From the NCBI GenBank assembly GCA_033977485.1, contig CM066997.1, positions 75,238,634 through 75,302,633 on the forward strand: a stretch of DNA of 64,000 nucleotides, given 5' to 3'. This document shows positions 10,666-20,714 of this stretch, piece after piece. The position numbers and the translations under genes are program-made. The stretch is from Hydrangea macrophylla. Its lineage: Eukaryota; Streptophyta; Magnoliopsida; Cornales; Hydrangeaceae. Under the pieces are notes generated by a model, which saw only the letters and a program-made list of their open reading frames with translations, did no database searches and had not been told where the DNA came from. How positions within the stretch are numbered: position 1 is the stretch's first letter; each line of letters starts with the position of its first letter.

Positions 10666-12421
10666 TACCCAAATAAATTTTGTTTTCCCATCCCTCAATT
10701 ATTTTTATTTATTTTTGTTTGTTTTTAAATTTATTTTCAGTACATTCAATAATTTTCAGTCAGGTCAGACTTTAAAATGATCCTACATGTACATCTCTGA
10801 CTTTCATTAGCTGGTTCGATAGGAGTAATTTGCATGATCCCAACATCACCAGATATGTCAAGCGCGGTGACTGACTCTAGAGGTAGCAAAAAACTAGGTA
10901 AAGCCAGAGTTATCTCCTAGCCTCTTACTAATATTTTAGCTTGCTAGTGATTCTAGACCCATCTCTTTTACTAGAGGTGGATGGGCGATCATGATAACTT
11001 GGACAATCCGGATTGCGTAGCCTCTTTTGTATAGGTGCAAAGGATACTAGTAGCACCATATATGTATCCAACCTAGTCGATGCTCTTAAGAATTTTCAAA
11101 AGTTTTCCTTTTACTTACATATAGGATAAAATTTGACACGTTAATTTATTTTGGGTACGTTCATAGCATACAACACATTGTTACATAAAAAACTCTTTAA
11201 ACTTTAAACATTTTAAAACAGTGTGAAAAATAGTTATTGAATCTAAATGGATGAGTAAGCATAAACTTTGCAGTTTAAAGACAAGCAGTGGAAACTAATT
11301 AACCCATGTGAGCTTTTGTGCCAATCTTCCTTTATGAGGGTTACTGTTACTTTCAATCTCATTCTTTTTATCATATCACTCGTTGAAAGTCTCATTATTT
11401 TTCTTTTTATGACTGATCATTAGAAGAGAACTTTCAGGATTTACTATTAGAACTTCTAAATTGCTTGAATGAACAAAGTCAATCTATTTTAAAAATGATT
11501 TAGGCCATCTTTTCTTTCAAATGCACCCCCCCTTCACCTTATATTGCCTTATTCTCAGTTCTCTCTAAATCATGCCTTGCTCCACCTGGGAGTACAAACC
11601 TCACTTCTATATCCAAGTATGTGATTGGACTTTAATGATATTGCAATAGGTGGTAAAGAAAGAAATGAGTTGATTTTAAAAAAGAAAAAAAATTGAGAAA
11701 TTGAAAAATAAAAAAATAAATAAAATCAACTATACAAATGATATAAAAGAGAAGAAAAAGAAGAAGTTGGAATGAACTGCGTAAACACTCCATCACATGC
11801 TTAGATTTAATACATCCAAAATCTCCTAATCATCTTAATTTCTAACCTACTAGTCAAAGTCCTATTTGATTTGAAAGAAATTTATTTTTAAATTTAAGTG
11901 ATAAGGATGTTCTCCACGGTAGATCACTCTTCTAATGCTAAGTATCCTTTCATGAGACTTATTGTATTCTAAATGCCAATATATTGAGTCATCAAAATGG
12001 AAGCAACTTTTATGTCTTTGTTTCCCTACCAAGTGAGATATTCTCTACACAGGTTTCTGAGAGATTCTCATTAAAAGAGCGAAATCCCAGTGAGATTTGA
12101 GTTAAAACTACAAATTTTATGATTATTAATAGTTATGTAAACTTTGAAAGTAAGGTCAGTTGCTTGACTTTTCAAGTACACACTGTAAGTTTAAAGAGTA
12201 TAAAAAATGCTACTATTGACAAACTGTGAGTATATGTGTTGCATTACTATTACATACTTGGAAATTTCATTTTATTGTCAAATTTAATCTTATTTGTTGT
12301 AAAAGGAGAAAATCTACCTTTATTTTTATTTTACTTTATTTTGATATTTAAAAAAAAAATTTAAAAATTGAATTTTGTGGGTATATTCTCTGCAAACCCT
12401 CACGAGACAACACTCATCCAC
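10666..12421 (+). other. 3' untranslated region of element A (left part)
   Basis: AT-rich, with no credible ORF. It has stretches such as GGTAGCAAAAAACTAGGTAAAGCC and a long purine-rich tract (11660-11770). The style is that of the long 3' region of Athila elements. The last five bases, TCCAC (12417-12421), are the target duplication of element B. Confidence 0.55.
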
Positions 12422-12700
12422 TGTAATACCCTGTATTTCTGTTATATATTATGTGAATAGGACCCTGTGTGTTTCTTTTAATACTTGTATGAGCTTGGCT
12501 TTACCTTTGGTATAATTTGGATGCCAATTGATTGACACTTTCATCAATCGATTGGAGCATTAATACCTAATACCAATCGATTGAACTTTATACCAATCGA
12601 TTGCTTATATTAATCGATTGACACTTATACCAATCGATTAGAGGCAACTGGGCAGATTCTTTTGCTCTGGCTGGGGTTTGTCCAAGTGAACACTTCCCCT

Positions 12701-12710
12701 CTATATATAT
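12701..12710 (+). promoter_or_regulatory. TATA box of LTR B
   Basis: CTATATATAT precedes GGGCCCTTCC. It lies between the two palindrome clusters, and the purine-rich leader follows. The equivalent in the 3' LTR is at 20994-21003. Confidence 0.65.
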
Positions 12711-13003
12711 GGGCCCTTCCCCTGCGTTTTCCTTTTTAGAAAAATTAGAGAGAGTGAGAAGGAGTGTTTGTGTGTGTTTATATATATATACACTCATATA
12801 TATATACACATATATACATATATCCATACACTCACACACACAGATGGAGTGAGAGAAGAAGAGAAGAAGATCAGAGAAGAAAGGAGAAGAAGAAAGAAGA
12901 AAGAAGAAAGAAGAAGGCAGAGCAAGATAGAGAGGGAGGAAGACCACCATTAGAACTTCTAAAGCTCAAACACACACAACCAAACATGCCCTTAACGCCT
13001 AAG

Positions 13004-13020
13004 GTGAGTTTTAAACTCAC
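13004..13020 (+). promoter_or_regulatory. 17-nt palindrome resembling a 5' splice site
   Basis: GTGAGTTTTAAACTCAC is self-complementary around its central base and follows AAG, so it reads as a strong donor AAG/GTGAGT. It is exact in the LTR of element E at 37377-37393 and has one change in the 3' LTR at 21292-21308. An acceptor-like CCCTTTTCAG lies at 14795-14804, just before the upstream ORF. Confidence 0.5.
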
Positions 13021-13635
13021 TTGGTAGCTTTATATTGGTGTTAGAACGTGTTTTGAATGAAGAAATGGAGTGTAAACCATGTATTAACCGTTTATATGTT
13101 GCTATCGTCTTCACTGTGAAGAAGACGAAGTACCAATCGATTGGTACTCTTACCAATCGATTGACATCTTTCAGGTCCCAATCGATTGACACTTTATGCA
13201 ATCGATTGGCATAGATTATGATCCAATCGATTGATGCCACTTTTATACCAATCGATTGAACCTTTTTCCAAACGATTGATGCCACTTTTATACCAATCGA
13301 TTGGACCTCCAGACCAATCGATTGGAAGTTTCAGAATACTGTTTTCTTATAACAACTGTTCATTTATTTATTTACTGTTCAGTATTTCTCAGCATGCTTT
13401 ATTATTGTAATACAGACATGATAATGAGTTAATGCAGTGTAGGATCATAGTAACGACAAGATTAACGGATAATGTTTATGATGTTAAATAACGGAATAGT
13501 CGTGAATCCTTTGGAGTTAACGTTCATTTCATTCAGAGTAGTCGGGCCACATTGGGATTGTCATGTATCAGTGATAGAGTTGAACTTAAGTAGGTTTGCT
13601 AAGATTCGGGAACCTTGCGTGGGCAGTCTTTGGTC

Positions 13636-13960
13636 GATCATATGTTCTTAAAAGCGGTAGACAGATGAAGGTGTCTATGACTTGCGGTGAACCGGACCAT
13701 TTGCCCTAAAGATAGCCAGATGATCTAATCATATGTTCTTAAAAGCGGTACACAGACGAAGGTGTCTATGACATGCGGTGGACCGTGATCACTGGTAGAC
13801 GTCGCTAAGTCGTGGCATAGAATGATGTACTGTTGTTTAAAGCGTTATATCCCTGACATGCGGTGGACTGTGCATATGTTCTTAAAAACGGGGGATGGAC
13901 TAACGTGGTATCCATGACATGCGGTGGACTGTGCATATGTTCTTAAAAGCGGTGGATGAG
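13636..13960 (+). repeat. Imperfect tandem repeats in LTR B
   Basis: Four units open with CATATGTTCTTAAAA(G/A)CGG (near 13638, 13731, 13873 and 13935) and carry GACATGCGGTGGAC or close forms. Unit lengths vary from about 60 to 140 bases. The 3' LTR has the same array at 21763-22080. Confidence 0.8.
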
Positions 13961-14677
13961 CAATGGTATACTTATAGAGTTGAACTATTGTCGAGTCTGT
14001 TCCCCATCAAGACGTGTTATCGGTCTTAAAATGAGTAAGACATTAGTAATCGGATAATCGGTTTGATGTAAAGGAGTTACCCTCACTGAACTCTAACTTG
14101 GTTACTGTTTATAATTTATAATAACTTTAATAGTTGATACCCTATTAGTATCTAACTCACTCAGCTTTTATTAAGCTGACGGCGTTTATGCCGCTGGACA
14201 TTTCCATGTTCCAGCGCACCTTGGTTATGACTATATAGGTGAAGGGCCCGCAGGAGAAGACTACCATGCTAGTGACGACGTCCCCGTGGAGAATTTCCCC
14301 GACGGAGGTCAGACCGAAGAAGACTACTACGCCGAGGACTACCTTTACGCCAACTAAAGACTAGACTAGAGTTGTGGCTAATTGTCTTTACCGTTTTAGA
14401 ACCCTTTTTGTAGTCAGGCATATGTTGCCTTGACATTTGTACTTCCGCTGTCTTATAGTTGATTCGAGACTCTGATGTGTAATAGTTAGTAACTTCTCTT
14501 GACTTATTGTTACGTTGTGATCAGAACCTAGACTTCATTCTTGTTACACTATTACTGCTTGTTGCTTAGTACTACGTGGTGTGGAAAATCATGTGACTTC
14601 ACCCGTCGCTGCCTTTGGACCCAAAAAGGAAATTTATTTTTCTCTATTTTTGCCGTTCTGGGGCGTGACAGGATTTT

Positions 14678-14689
14678 TGGTATCAGAGC
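14678..14689 (+). promoter_or_regulatory. Primer-binding site of element B (tRNA-iMet)
   Basis: TGGTATCAGAGC seven bases after the 5' LTR end; the standard chromovirus primer site. Confidence 0.92.
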
Positions 14690-14809
14690 CTAGGTTTCAT
14701 ACCTTTTTCGCTCACAGATTGTCCCACACCATCTGGTCCTAGAACCTTGAGATTCTATAGATGAGTATTAAGATTAGTTCTGACTTAAGGTAGTCCCTTT
14801 TCAGGTAGC

Positions 14810-15760
14810 ATGACACCGCCGCTGTTCGTTCCAGACGAGTTTGGAGGACACTATGTGTATGAGGGGAGTATTGCGCCAGCAGATCCACAGTACTATGCCT
14901 GGAAGGTTAGGCAGAGAGCTATTGCAGAGACAGAGCGAGACATGCAGATTGAGCAGCAGAGATTTGGGACCCAGGACCCAGAAGTGATACGGTAGGAGAT
15001 GATCTACCGCAAAGAGACCTTCAAACGCATCGAGGAGGATTCCCTATTGATGTTACCAGACACTTCTTCGTACCAGGTTCTACTTGCAGAGGTTAGAACA
15101 GTGCCTCCACCACCCCAGACACCTCCACCTCCACCAGAGGAGGACATGGATGATGCATCCCCAGCAGATGAGGAGATAGAGGATGATTAGAGCGATGGTG
15201 ACGATGAGCCAGAGGATGAGGATGAAGAGATGGAGGATGAGGAGGACGAGGACACCGATGACGAGGAGCCGGAGTATGATCCGGAGGAGGAGGACCCCGA
15301 GGACCCAGCCGGTATGGACGTGCCAATTGGCATAGATATTATAGTTACAGAGGGTTATCCGATAGGGGAGGATGAGGTAGCCATAGATGATGATGCATGT
15401 GATGATGCAGTAGTACCACTCTTAATAGGAGGAGTTATAGCACAACTGGCAGCTGAATGGGCTGCAGAGATGGCTGCACATCCCCATGGATTTGAGATTG
15501 GAGCACCAGATTTGGCATAGGCTATGGTACATGTTGAGGCACTTGTAGTCGCATTTGATGTAGCCCAGGCTGACATGGCCGCTGATGCAGGAGATTTGGG
15601 AGCTGTTGTGGAGCATGATGGACCCGAGCTGATTGAGGATGTTGCGATAGAGGAGGAGGACATGATGGATGACGATGATATGGATGAGGATGATGTTTTA
15701 TCTGAGGTTGCCCCAGAGGACGAGGCTTCCATCTATGGATCCGATGTGGACAACTTTTGA
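14810..15760 (+). pseudogene. Acidic upstream ORF (ORF0) between primer site and gag
   Basis: A single frame of 317 codons from the ATG at 14810 to the TGA at 15758, broken only by three TAG codons (14993, 15188, 15518), none with a frameshift. The N-terminus reads FGGHYVYEGSIAPADPQYYAW. A short helical, basic region follows, then a proline run (PPPPQTPPPPPEED) and long Asp/Glu tracts near 15130-15330 and 15640-15740. I recognise no domain. A homologous start (GGH, IY, PDEPEFY) sits at the same place in element E (38802), so it is a conserved part of this subfamily. Start choice: the first ATG after an acceptor-like CAG, as in E. Gag of other Tekay elements has no such separate ORF to my knowledge. 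Confidence 0.7.
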
Positions 15761-16156
15761 GTCCAGTATCTTTAGGACTTAGACTTTTACGTTTGACTTT
15801 AGGACATGTTGTCCACTTACTTTTGACACTTACATAGATAGCTATTGACCACAGCCTTTTGTATAGGTAGCCACCAGTAGTGGTCTTGTGCATATCTTCC
15901 TTTTATTTAGATCTTGTATAGGACCATGTACTACACAGTACACAGATGATCTATTGTGTACTCCGTTGTACATATTTTGGGTATATATATATGTCAGATC
16001 GTTTCTCTTGGTTATTTCTGTTATCGTCTCATTATTATGTTATGGTTGTGATTTTGATTCATGTTATGCTTTCTGTTATTTAATTATGGTCATTTCCCCG
16101 AGAAGATTGTCAGCTAATCGTTAGATCCTTCATAGGTACACCTCACACGGATCACT
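15761..16156 (+). other. Spacer between ORF0 and gag
   Basis: About 400 bases with stops in all frames; it is T-rich near 15890-16080. No motif recognised apart from a TATATATAT at 15983-15991. Confidence 0.5.
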
Positions 16157-17213
16157 ATGGTGGGACCCACAAGGAACCAAGCACGACTGGGAGCCCCCAT
16201 TCCCGAGGGTATGGACCCAACTGGAGTCTTCGAAGCCTTCATGCAACGGATGGAGCACATCGACGATACCTACAATCATGCCACCAATAACAACGGCAAC
16301 AACCACGTTGTCCCTCCAAGACAGGCATGCGATAAGCTGTTGGAACGATTTTGTGGCCTGCGACCCGAGAAGTTCGACGGCATGGCAGAGTCCTGGAAAG
16401 CAGAGCAATGGATACGAGAGTTGGAGCTAATTTTTGAAGCCCTGGAGTGCAGTGAGCTTGACAAGAGACGTCTAGCCGCATTTCAACTGACTTATTCCAC
16501 CGCGGACTGGTGGGAGGCCGAGAGAGCTACGATTGGGATCGACGCTGTAAGGAGAATGCCTTGGGAAGTATTCAAGACTCGATTTCTCGAGAAGTATTTC
16601 CCTGAGGACGAAAGAGACCAACAAGAGAGGAATTTCCTAAGTCTAACCCAAGGAAACTGGACAGTCAGGGAGTATACTACACAATTTGAGCGACTTTCCT
16701 GTTTCGCTCCGCATATGATAGACACCTCCACCAAGAAGGTGAAGCGATTCCACCAAGGACTCAACCCACACCTCTGGCACATGGTGATAGGCCATCTGGG
16801 CCAGTCATTTGAAGGGATTGTCCGTCTTGCTTCAAGTTTGGAAAAGGATGCTTACTCTGTGCAAGGACCACAAGCGAATCGACCTCCACCCAAGACCTTC
16901 CAACCAAGGAACTTCCCGGCGCAATCATCAAGGAACAATCAGGGATGGAAACCCAGACCAACTACTATCAGGGAACCAAGTGCACATGGGATGGACAAGG
17001 AAGCCCCAAGCTAATTTTTCTCGACAACAGAATCAACAGCGAGGACCACCTCAGGCATAGCCCGCTGCCCAGGGACAGAACACTGATGGATGTTTCAACT
17101 GTGGAGTGCCCGGACATATTGCAAGGTATTGCACCGCCCCCAAGACCAACCGCCGTAATGAACTCGTCTGCCGCAACTGTAATAAGCCTGGTCACATAAG
17201 CAAGGATTGTCGA
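16157..17213 (+). pseudogene. gag: gag of element B with two zinc knuckles (frameshifted)
   Basis: ATG at 16157, open for 285 codons. Residues 60-210 form the retrotransposon gag domain (FCGLRPEKFDGM, AEQWIRELELIF, FLEKYFPEDERDQQERNFLSL, VREYTTQFERLSCFAP). Near 16975 the reading shifts to the pol frame, which then holds two CCHC knuckles: [14 protein letters not shown] (17091-17132) and [14 protein letters not shown] (17169-17210). TAG codons at 17058, 17262 and 17316 interrupt this part. Gag packages the element RNA; the knuckles bind it. Two knuckles rather than one is seen in some chromoviruses. Confidence 0.88.
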
Positions 17214-17324
17214 GCACCACGTGGAGGCTACTATAGAGCGCCTGCTCAGGGACAGCAAGGATAGGTTAGGGTGAATGCCATCATCCCTGACAATGCAGGG
17301 TATAATGCTAAGGAATAGCATAAC

Positions 17325-18632
17325 TTGGAAGGTACACTCATTTTATTTCACTATCAAGTTAGAGCTTTGTTTGATACCGGTGCCGCCCGTTCTTTCATAG
17401 CTATTAAGATGGTACGTGATTTGGGTTTGCTACCCCTAGCACTTGAGCCGACCCTTAATGCCGTTTCGCCCTTGGGTGTATCCATTAAGTTAGGTAAGGT
17501 GCGCAAGGATTGTCCCTTGACACTAGAGGATAGAAATCTCCTGGCAGACTTGATAGTCTTGTCAATGTCTGAGTTCGACGTGATCTTAGGAATGGATTGG
17601 CTTACTAAGTATGGTGCTAACCTGGATTGTGTTAGTCGGACCATTGTCTTTTCGACGCCTGGTTGCCAGCAGATCAGATTTCAGTGCCAACCGTTGAGCG
17701 ACATGTTTATCACGAGCTGCCTAGCCACGATTAAGACTTCAAGCACGGAGCTTACTATCAACCAGATCCCCGTTATTCGAGACTTTAAAGATGTGTTCCG
17801 AAGTATCTCAGGACTTCTGCTGAAGAGAGAGATAGACTTCTGCATTGAGTTAGCACCCGGAACGTTACGGATTTCCAAAACCCCGTATCGGATGGCGCCA
17901 ATAAAAATGTTAGAATTGAAGAAGCAAGTTCAGGAACTTGAAGACTTAGGTTTTGTTCACTCGAGTACATCACCTTGGGGAGCACCAGTTCTATTTGTGA
18001 AAAAGAAGGACGGAGAACTACGACTTTGTATCGACAACAGGGAGCTGAATAAAGTCACGATCAAGAATAGATACCCACTTCCCCGGATAGACGACCTGTT
18101 CGATCAACTGCAAGGATCAAGGATATTCTTGAAAATTGATTTGCATTCAGGATACCATCAATTGCTAGTTCGACCAAAAGATATACTGAAAACTGCCTTC
18201 AGGACGAGATATGGACACTATAAATTTTTAGTGATGTCTTTTGGATTGACTAATGCCCCGACAGTATTCATGGACCTAATGAATAGAGTATTCAGACCCT
18301 ATCTGGATCAATTCATTATAGTATTCATCGACGACATTCTAATTTATTCAAGGACGGAAGAAGAACATAAGAAGCATCTACAAGTTGATCTACAGACTCT
18401 CAGAGACAACAGTCTATATGCAAAATTCAGTAAATGTGAATTCTGGCTTCAGGAAGTTAAATTCCTGGGACATACGATATCACAGGATGGGATTTCCGTA
18501 GACTCATCTAAGATCAATGCAGTCTTGAGCTGGAACAAACCAACCAACGCGACTGAAGTTAGGAGTTTCCTTGGATTGGCTGGGTATTATCGGAGATTTG
18601 TGGAAGGATTCTTTAGAATCGCAAGACCGTAG
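17325..18632 (+). pseudogene. pol: Protease and reverse transcriptase of element B
   Basis: 435 codons open. Protease: catalytic [10 protein letters not shown] with Asp at 17373-17375, then [15 protein letters not shown]: the connector [25 protein letters not shown], then [57 protein letters not shown] (usually MPFGLTNAP) and catalytic FIDD at 18324-18335 with ILIYS. The thumb ends in [16 protein letters not shown]. The frame opens with TTG after an in-frame TAG at 17316; upstream it is continuous with the zinc knuckles, so it is one polyprotein. A TAG at 18630 separates it from RNase H. Confidence 0.93.
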
Positions 18633-19110
18633 ACGAGCTTAACTAGGAAGGAGACGAAGTATGAATGGACTGATAAACATGACGATGCATTTCGGGAATT
18701 AAAAGAGAGACTAACCTCAGAACCCGTGGTTGCGATACCTAAGAGTGGTGAACAATTCATAATCTACAGTGATGCATCACACCAAGGACTTGGTTGTGTG
18801 CTAATGCAAGAGGGAAATGTCATCGCGTATGGATCAAGACAATTGAAGTCGCATGAGAAGAACTATCCGATGCACGACTTAGAACTAGCTACAATCGTGT
18901 TCGCCCTGAAGATTTGGAGACACTATTTGTATGGAGAAAAGTTCGACTTGTTCTCAGATCACAAGAGTTTAAGGTACCTGTTCTCTCAGAAGGAGTTGAA
19001 CATGCGACAATGGAGATGGATGGAAGTACTCAAGGACTACGAATTCTCTTTACAATACCACCCGGGTAAAGCAAATGTTGTAGCCGACGCTCTGAGCTGG
19101 AGGCCACGCC
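18633..19110 (+). pseudogene. pol: RNase H of element B
   Basis: Same frame as RT. KYEWTDKHDDAFRELKERLT leads into the RNase H core: YSDASHQGLGCVLMQ (Asp), MHDLELATIVFALKIWRHYL (Glu), LFSDHKSLRYLF (Asp) and KANVVADALS (Asp), so the four catalytic acidic residues are all present. It degrades the RNA strand during cDNA synthesis. Confidence 0.9.
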
Positions 19111-20310
19111 TTTTGGTTGCTTCGATTTTGATTAGAGAATGGCGAGCATTAGAGACGTTAGCCGAATTTGACCTCCGACTAGTGGAATCAGGAGAAGGAC
19201 AACACTTTGGATGTCTTGTCGTGCAACCGACTCTCATCAACCGCATCTTGAAGGCTCAACAGTTGAATGAGGATTTCAAGTTATGGTTTGCCAAGATGTC
19301 CGCAAAGGAACCTGAGATATGGAGTATTAGTACGGACGGAGCACTGAGATGCAAAGGTAGACTCTGTGTGCCAAATGACGATGGTCTCAGGATGAACATT
19401 CTGGATGAAGCACACAAGTCAAGGATGATTATCCACCCAGGAGGAAACAAGATGTATAAGGACTTGAAGAGAAGCTTCTGGTGGGAAGGAATGAAGCGAG
19501 AAGTGGCCGAGTATGTATCACAATGTCTTATTTGCAAACAAGTGAAGGCAGAGCATCAGAAACCACCTGGACTCCTACAACTGCTACCGATTCCCTAATG
19601 GAAATGGGAGCACATCACTATGGATTTTGTGGTTGGATTGCCAAAGTCTTAGCAAAACCACGACGCTATTTGTGTAATAGTGGATCGACTCACCAAGTCA
19701 GCACATTTTATCACCTACAGCATGACGTACCGTGTTGAAAGATTGAGCCGGATGTATCTACAGCAAGTAGTGCGACTGCACGGTGTACCTGTCTTAATAG
19801 TTTCAGATCGAGATTCATGCTTCACCGCAAAATTTTGGAAAAGCCTTCAGACAGTAATGGGAACTTCATTGAATTTGAGTTCAGCCTTTCATCCACAGAC
19901 AGAAGGTCAGACAGAACGAGTCAATCAAGTGATGGAGGATATGTTGCGAGCCTGTGTCATTGAATTCGAGAGTTCATGGGAGATGCATCTACCTTTGATC
20001 GAGTTTGCCTATAACAACAGCTACCACACGAGCATAGGGTTGGCGCCGTTTGAAGCTTTGTATGGAAGACCTTGCTGATCGCCGCTATGTTGGGCCGAAG
20101 TCGGAGATACTCAACTACTTGGGCCTGAGAAAATACGAGAAACCAGCGAGAAGATCCAGATTGTATGAGAAAAGATGAAGACAACGCAATCCAGACACAA
20201 GAGCTATACCGACAAGCGACAGAAAGATCTAGAGTTTGCAGTTGGAGATCATGTGCTACTCAAAGTCTCGCTAGTTTGAGGTATCGTCAGATTCAGACAG
20301 AAGAGAGGCA
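19111..20310 (+). pseudogene. pol: Integrase core of element B
   Basis: Zinc domain: HKSRMIIH and CLICKQVK give the HHCC set near 19410-19550. Core: first Asp in TMDFVVGLP near 19620, second in VSDRDSCF near 19805, Glu in QTERVNQVMEDML near 19916. Stops: TAA at 19596, TAG at 19650, TGA at 20076, 20166 and 20277, all without frameshift; the three TGAs stand where related elements have Arg, as expected from CGA to TGA. The linker to the C-terminus (KSYTDKRQKDLEFAVGDHVLLKVS) is recognisable. Confidence 0.9.
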
Positions 20311-20662
20311 AGTTGTCACCGCGATTCATTGGACCGTTCGAGATCCTAGAACGTGTTGGGAAGGTTGCTTATCAACTTGCATTGCCGCCACAGATGTCAG
20401 GAGTGCATGACGTTTTCCACATCAGCATGTTGAGGGTGTGTGCCCACAACCCAACGCACGAGATCAGTTTTGAAGATATCGAGGTGAATGAGAATTTGAC
20501 ATACAACGAAGGACCAGTGCGTATTCTAGACCAAGGAGTGAAGAAGCTCAGAAACAAGGAGATTCCGCTAGTGAAGATTCAGTGGAAGCACCACGACGAA
20601 GGAGAAAAGCTTCATGGGAATTAGAGTCGGAGATGCGAGAGAAGTTTCCATTTCTGTTTTGA
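20311..20662 (+). pseudogene. pol: Integrase C-terminus with Tekay-type chromodomain
   Basis: LSPRFIGPFEILERVGKVAYQLALPP is the GPF/Y module, followed by VFHISMLRVC. The chromodomain spans about residues YNEGPVRILDQGVKKLRNKEIPLVKIQWKHH; in chromoviruses it targets insertion to marked chromatin. One extra base near 20608 shifts the end, so the usual tail (ASWELESEMREKFP) is read only in another frame, ending at TGA 20660-20662. Without that base the frame would close normally. Confidence 0.88.
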
Positions 20663-20696
20663 ACCCTACTTACTTCGATTTTCGGGGACAAAATCT

Positions 20697-20714
20697 TTAA
20701 TAGGTGGTGGATGA
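20697..20714 (+). promoter_or_regulatory. Degenerate polypurine tract of element B
   Basis: AATAGGTGGTGGATGA directly precedes the 3' LTR. It is the expected second-strand primer but has lost much of its purine run. Confidence 0.55.

Larger units (their letters stand above)
1194..12421 (+). mobile_element. Element A: decayed Athila-type Ty3/gypsy retrotransposon (left part)
   Basis: Order of parts is LTR tail, tRNA-Asp primer site, gag, protease with a DLGAS active site, RT, RNase H, integrase, then a long 3' untranslated region. This order, the primer and the DLGASVNL protease motif fit the Athila lineage. Every gene is interrupted. A Mutator-like element splits RNase H (5698-7669), and chromovirus B (12422-22794) splits the 3' region, whose last piece is at 22795-22969. 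No 3' LTR was found: element C starts where it should begin. Confidence 0.85.
12545..13324 (+). repeat. Two clusters of CAATCGATTG palindromes in LTR B
   Basis: Upstream of the TATA box: perfect copies at 12545, 12574, 12594 and near copies at 12611 and 12631. Downstream: perfect copies at 13134, 13154, 13179, 13199, 13224, 13249, 13294, 13315 and one near copy at 13269. Spacing is mostly 20-25 bp, so copies lie about two helical turns apart. The same clusters, partly decayed, occur in the 3' LTR at 20818-20935 and 21420-21595. Confidence 0.92.
12422..14670 (+). repeat. 5' LTR of element B
   Basis: 2,249 bp, TG...CA. It contains palindrome clusters before and after the TATA box, AG-rich leader repeats (12840-12950), a 17-nt donor-like palindrome, and a tandem region at 13636-13960. 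It has about 147 bp (13404-13550) missing from the 3' LTR; element E retains related sequence at that place, so the 3' LTR is the deleted copy. Confidence 0.93.

Noticed and set aside
12588..12950. ORFs on both strands over the LTR B leader
   Set aside because: They translate CAATCGATTG repeats, TA/CA microsatellite and AG-rich leader; no domain and not conserved as protein between the two LTRs.
12992..13285. Peptide repeats such as SIDW and NRL in minus and plus frames (also 21280-21673)
   Set aside because: Direct translation of the CAATCGATTG palindromes, present in several frames at once.
15093..15893. Minus-strand ORFs rich in Ser, Pro and His
   Set aside because: Antisense shadow of the Asp/Glu-rich ORF0.
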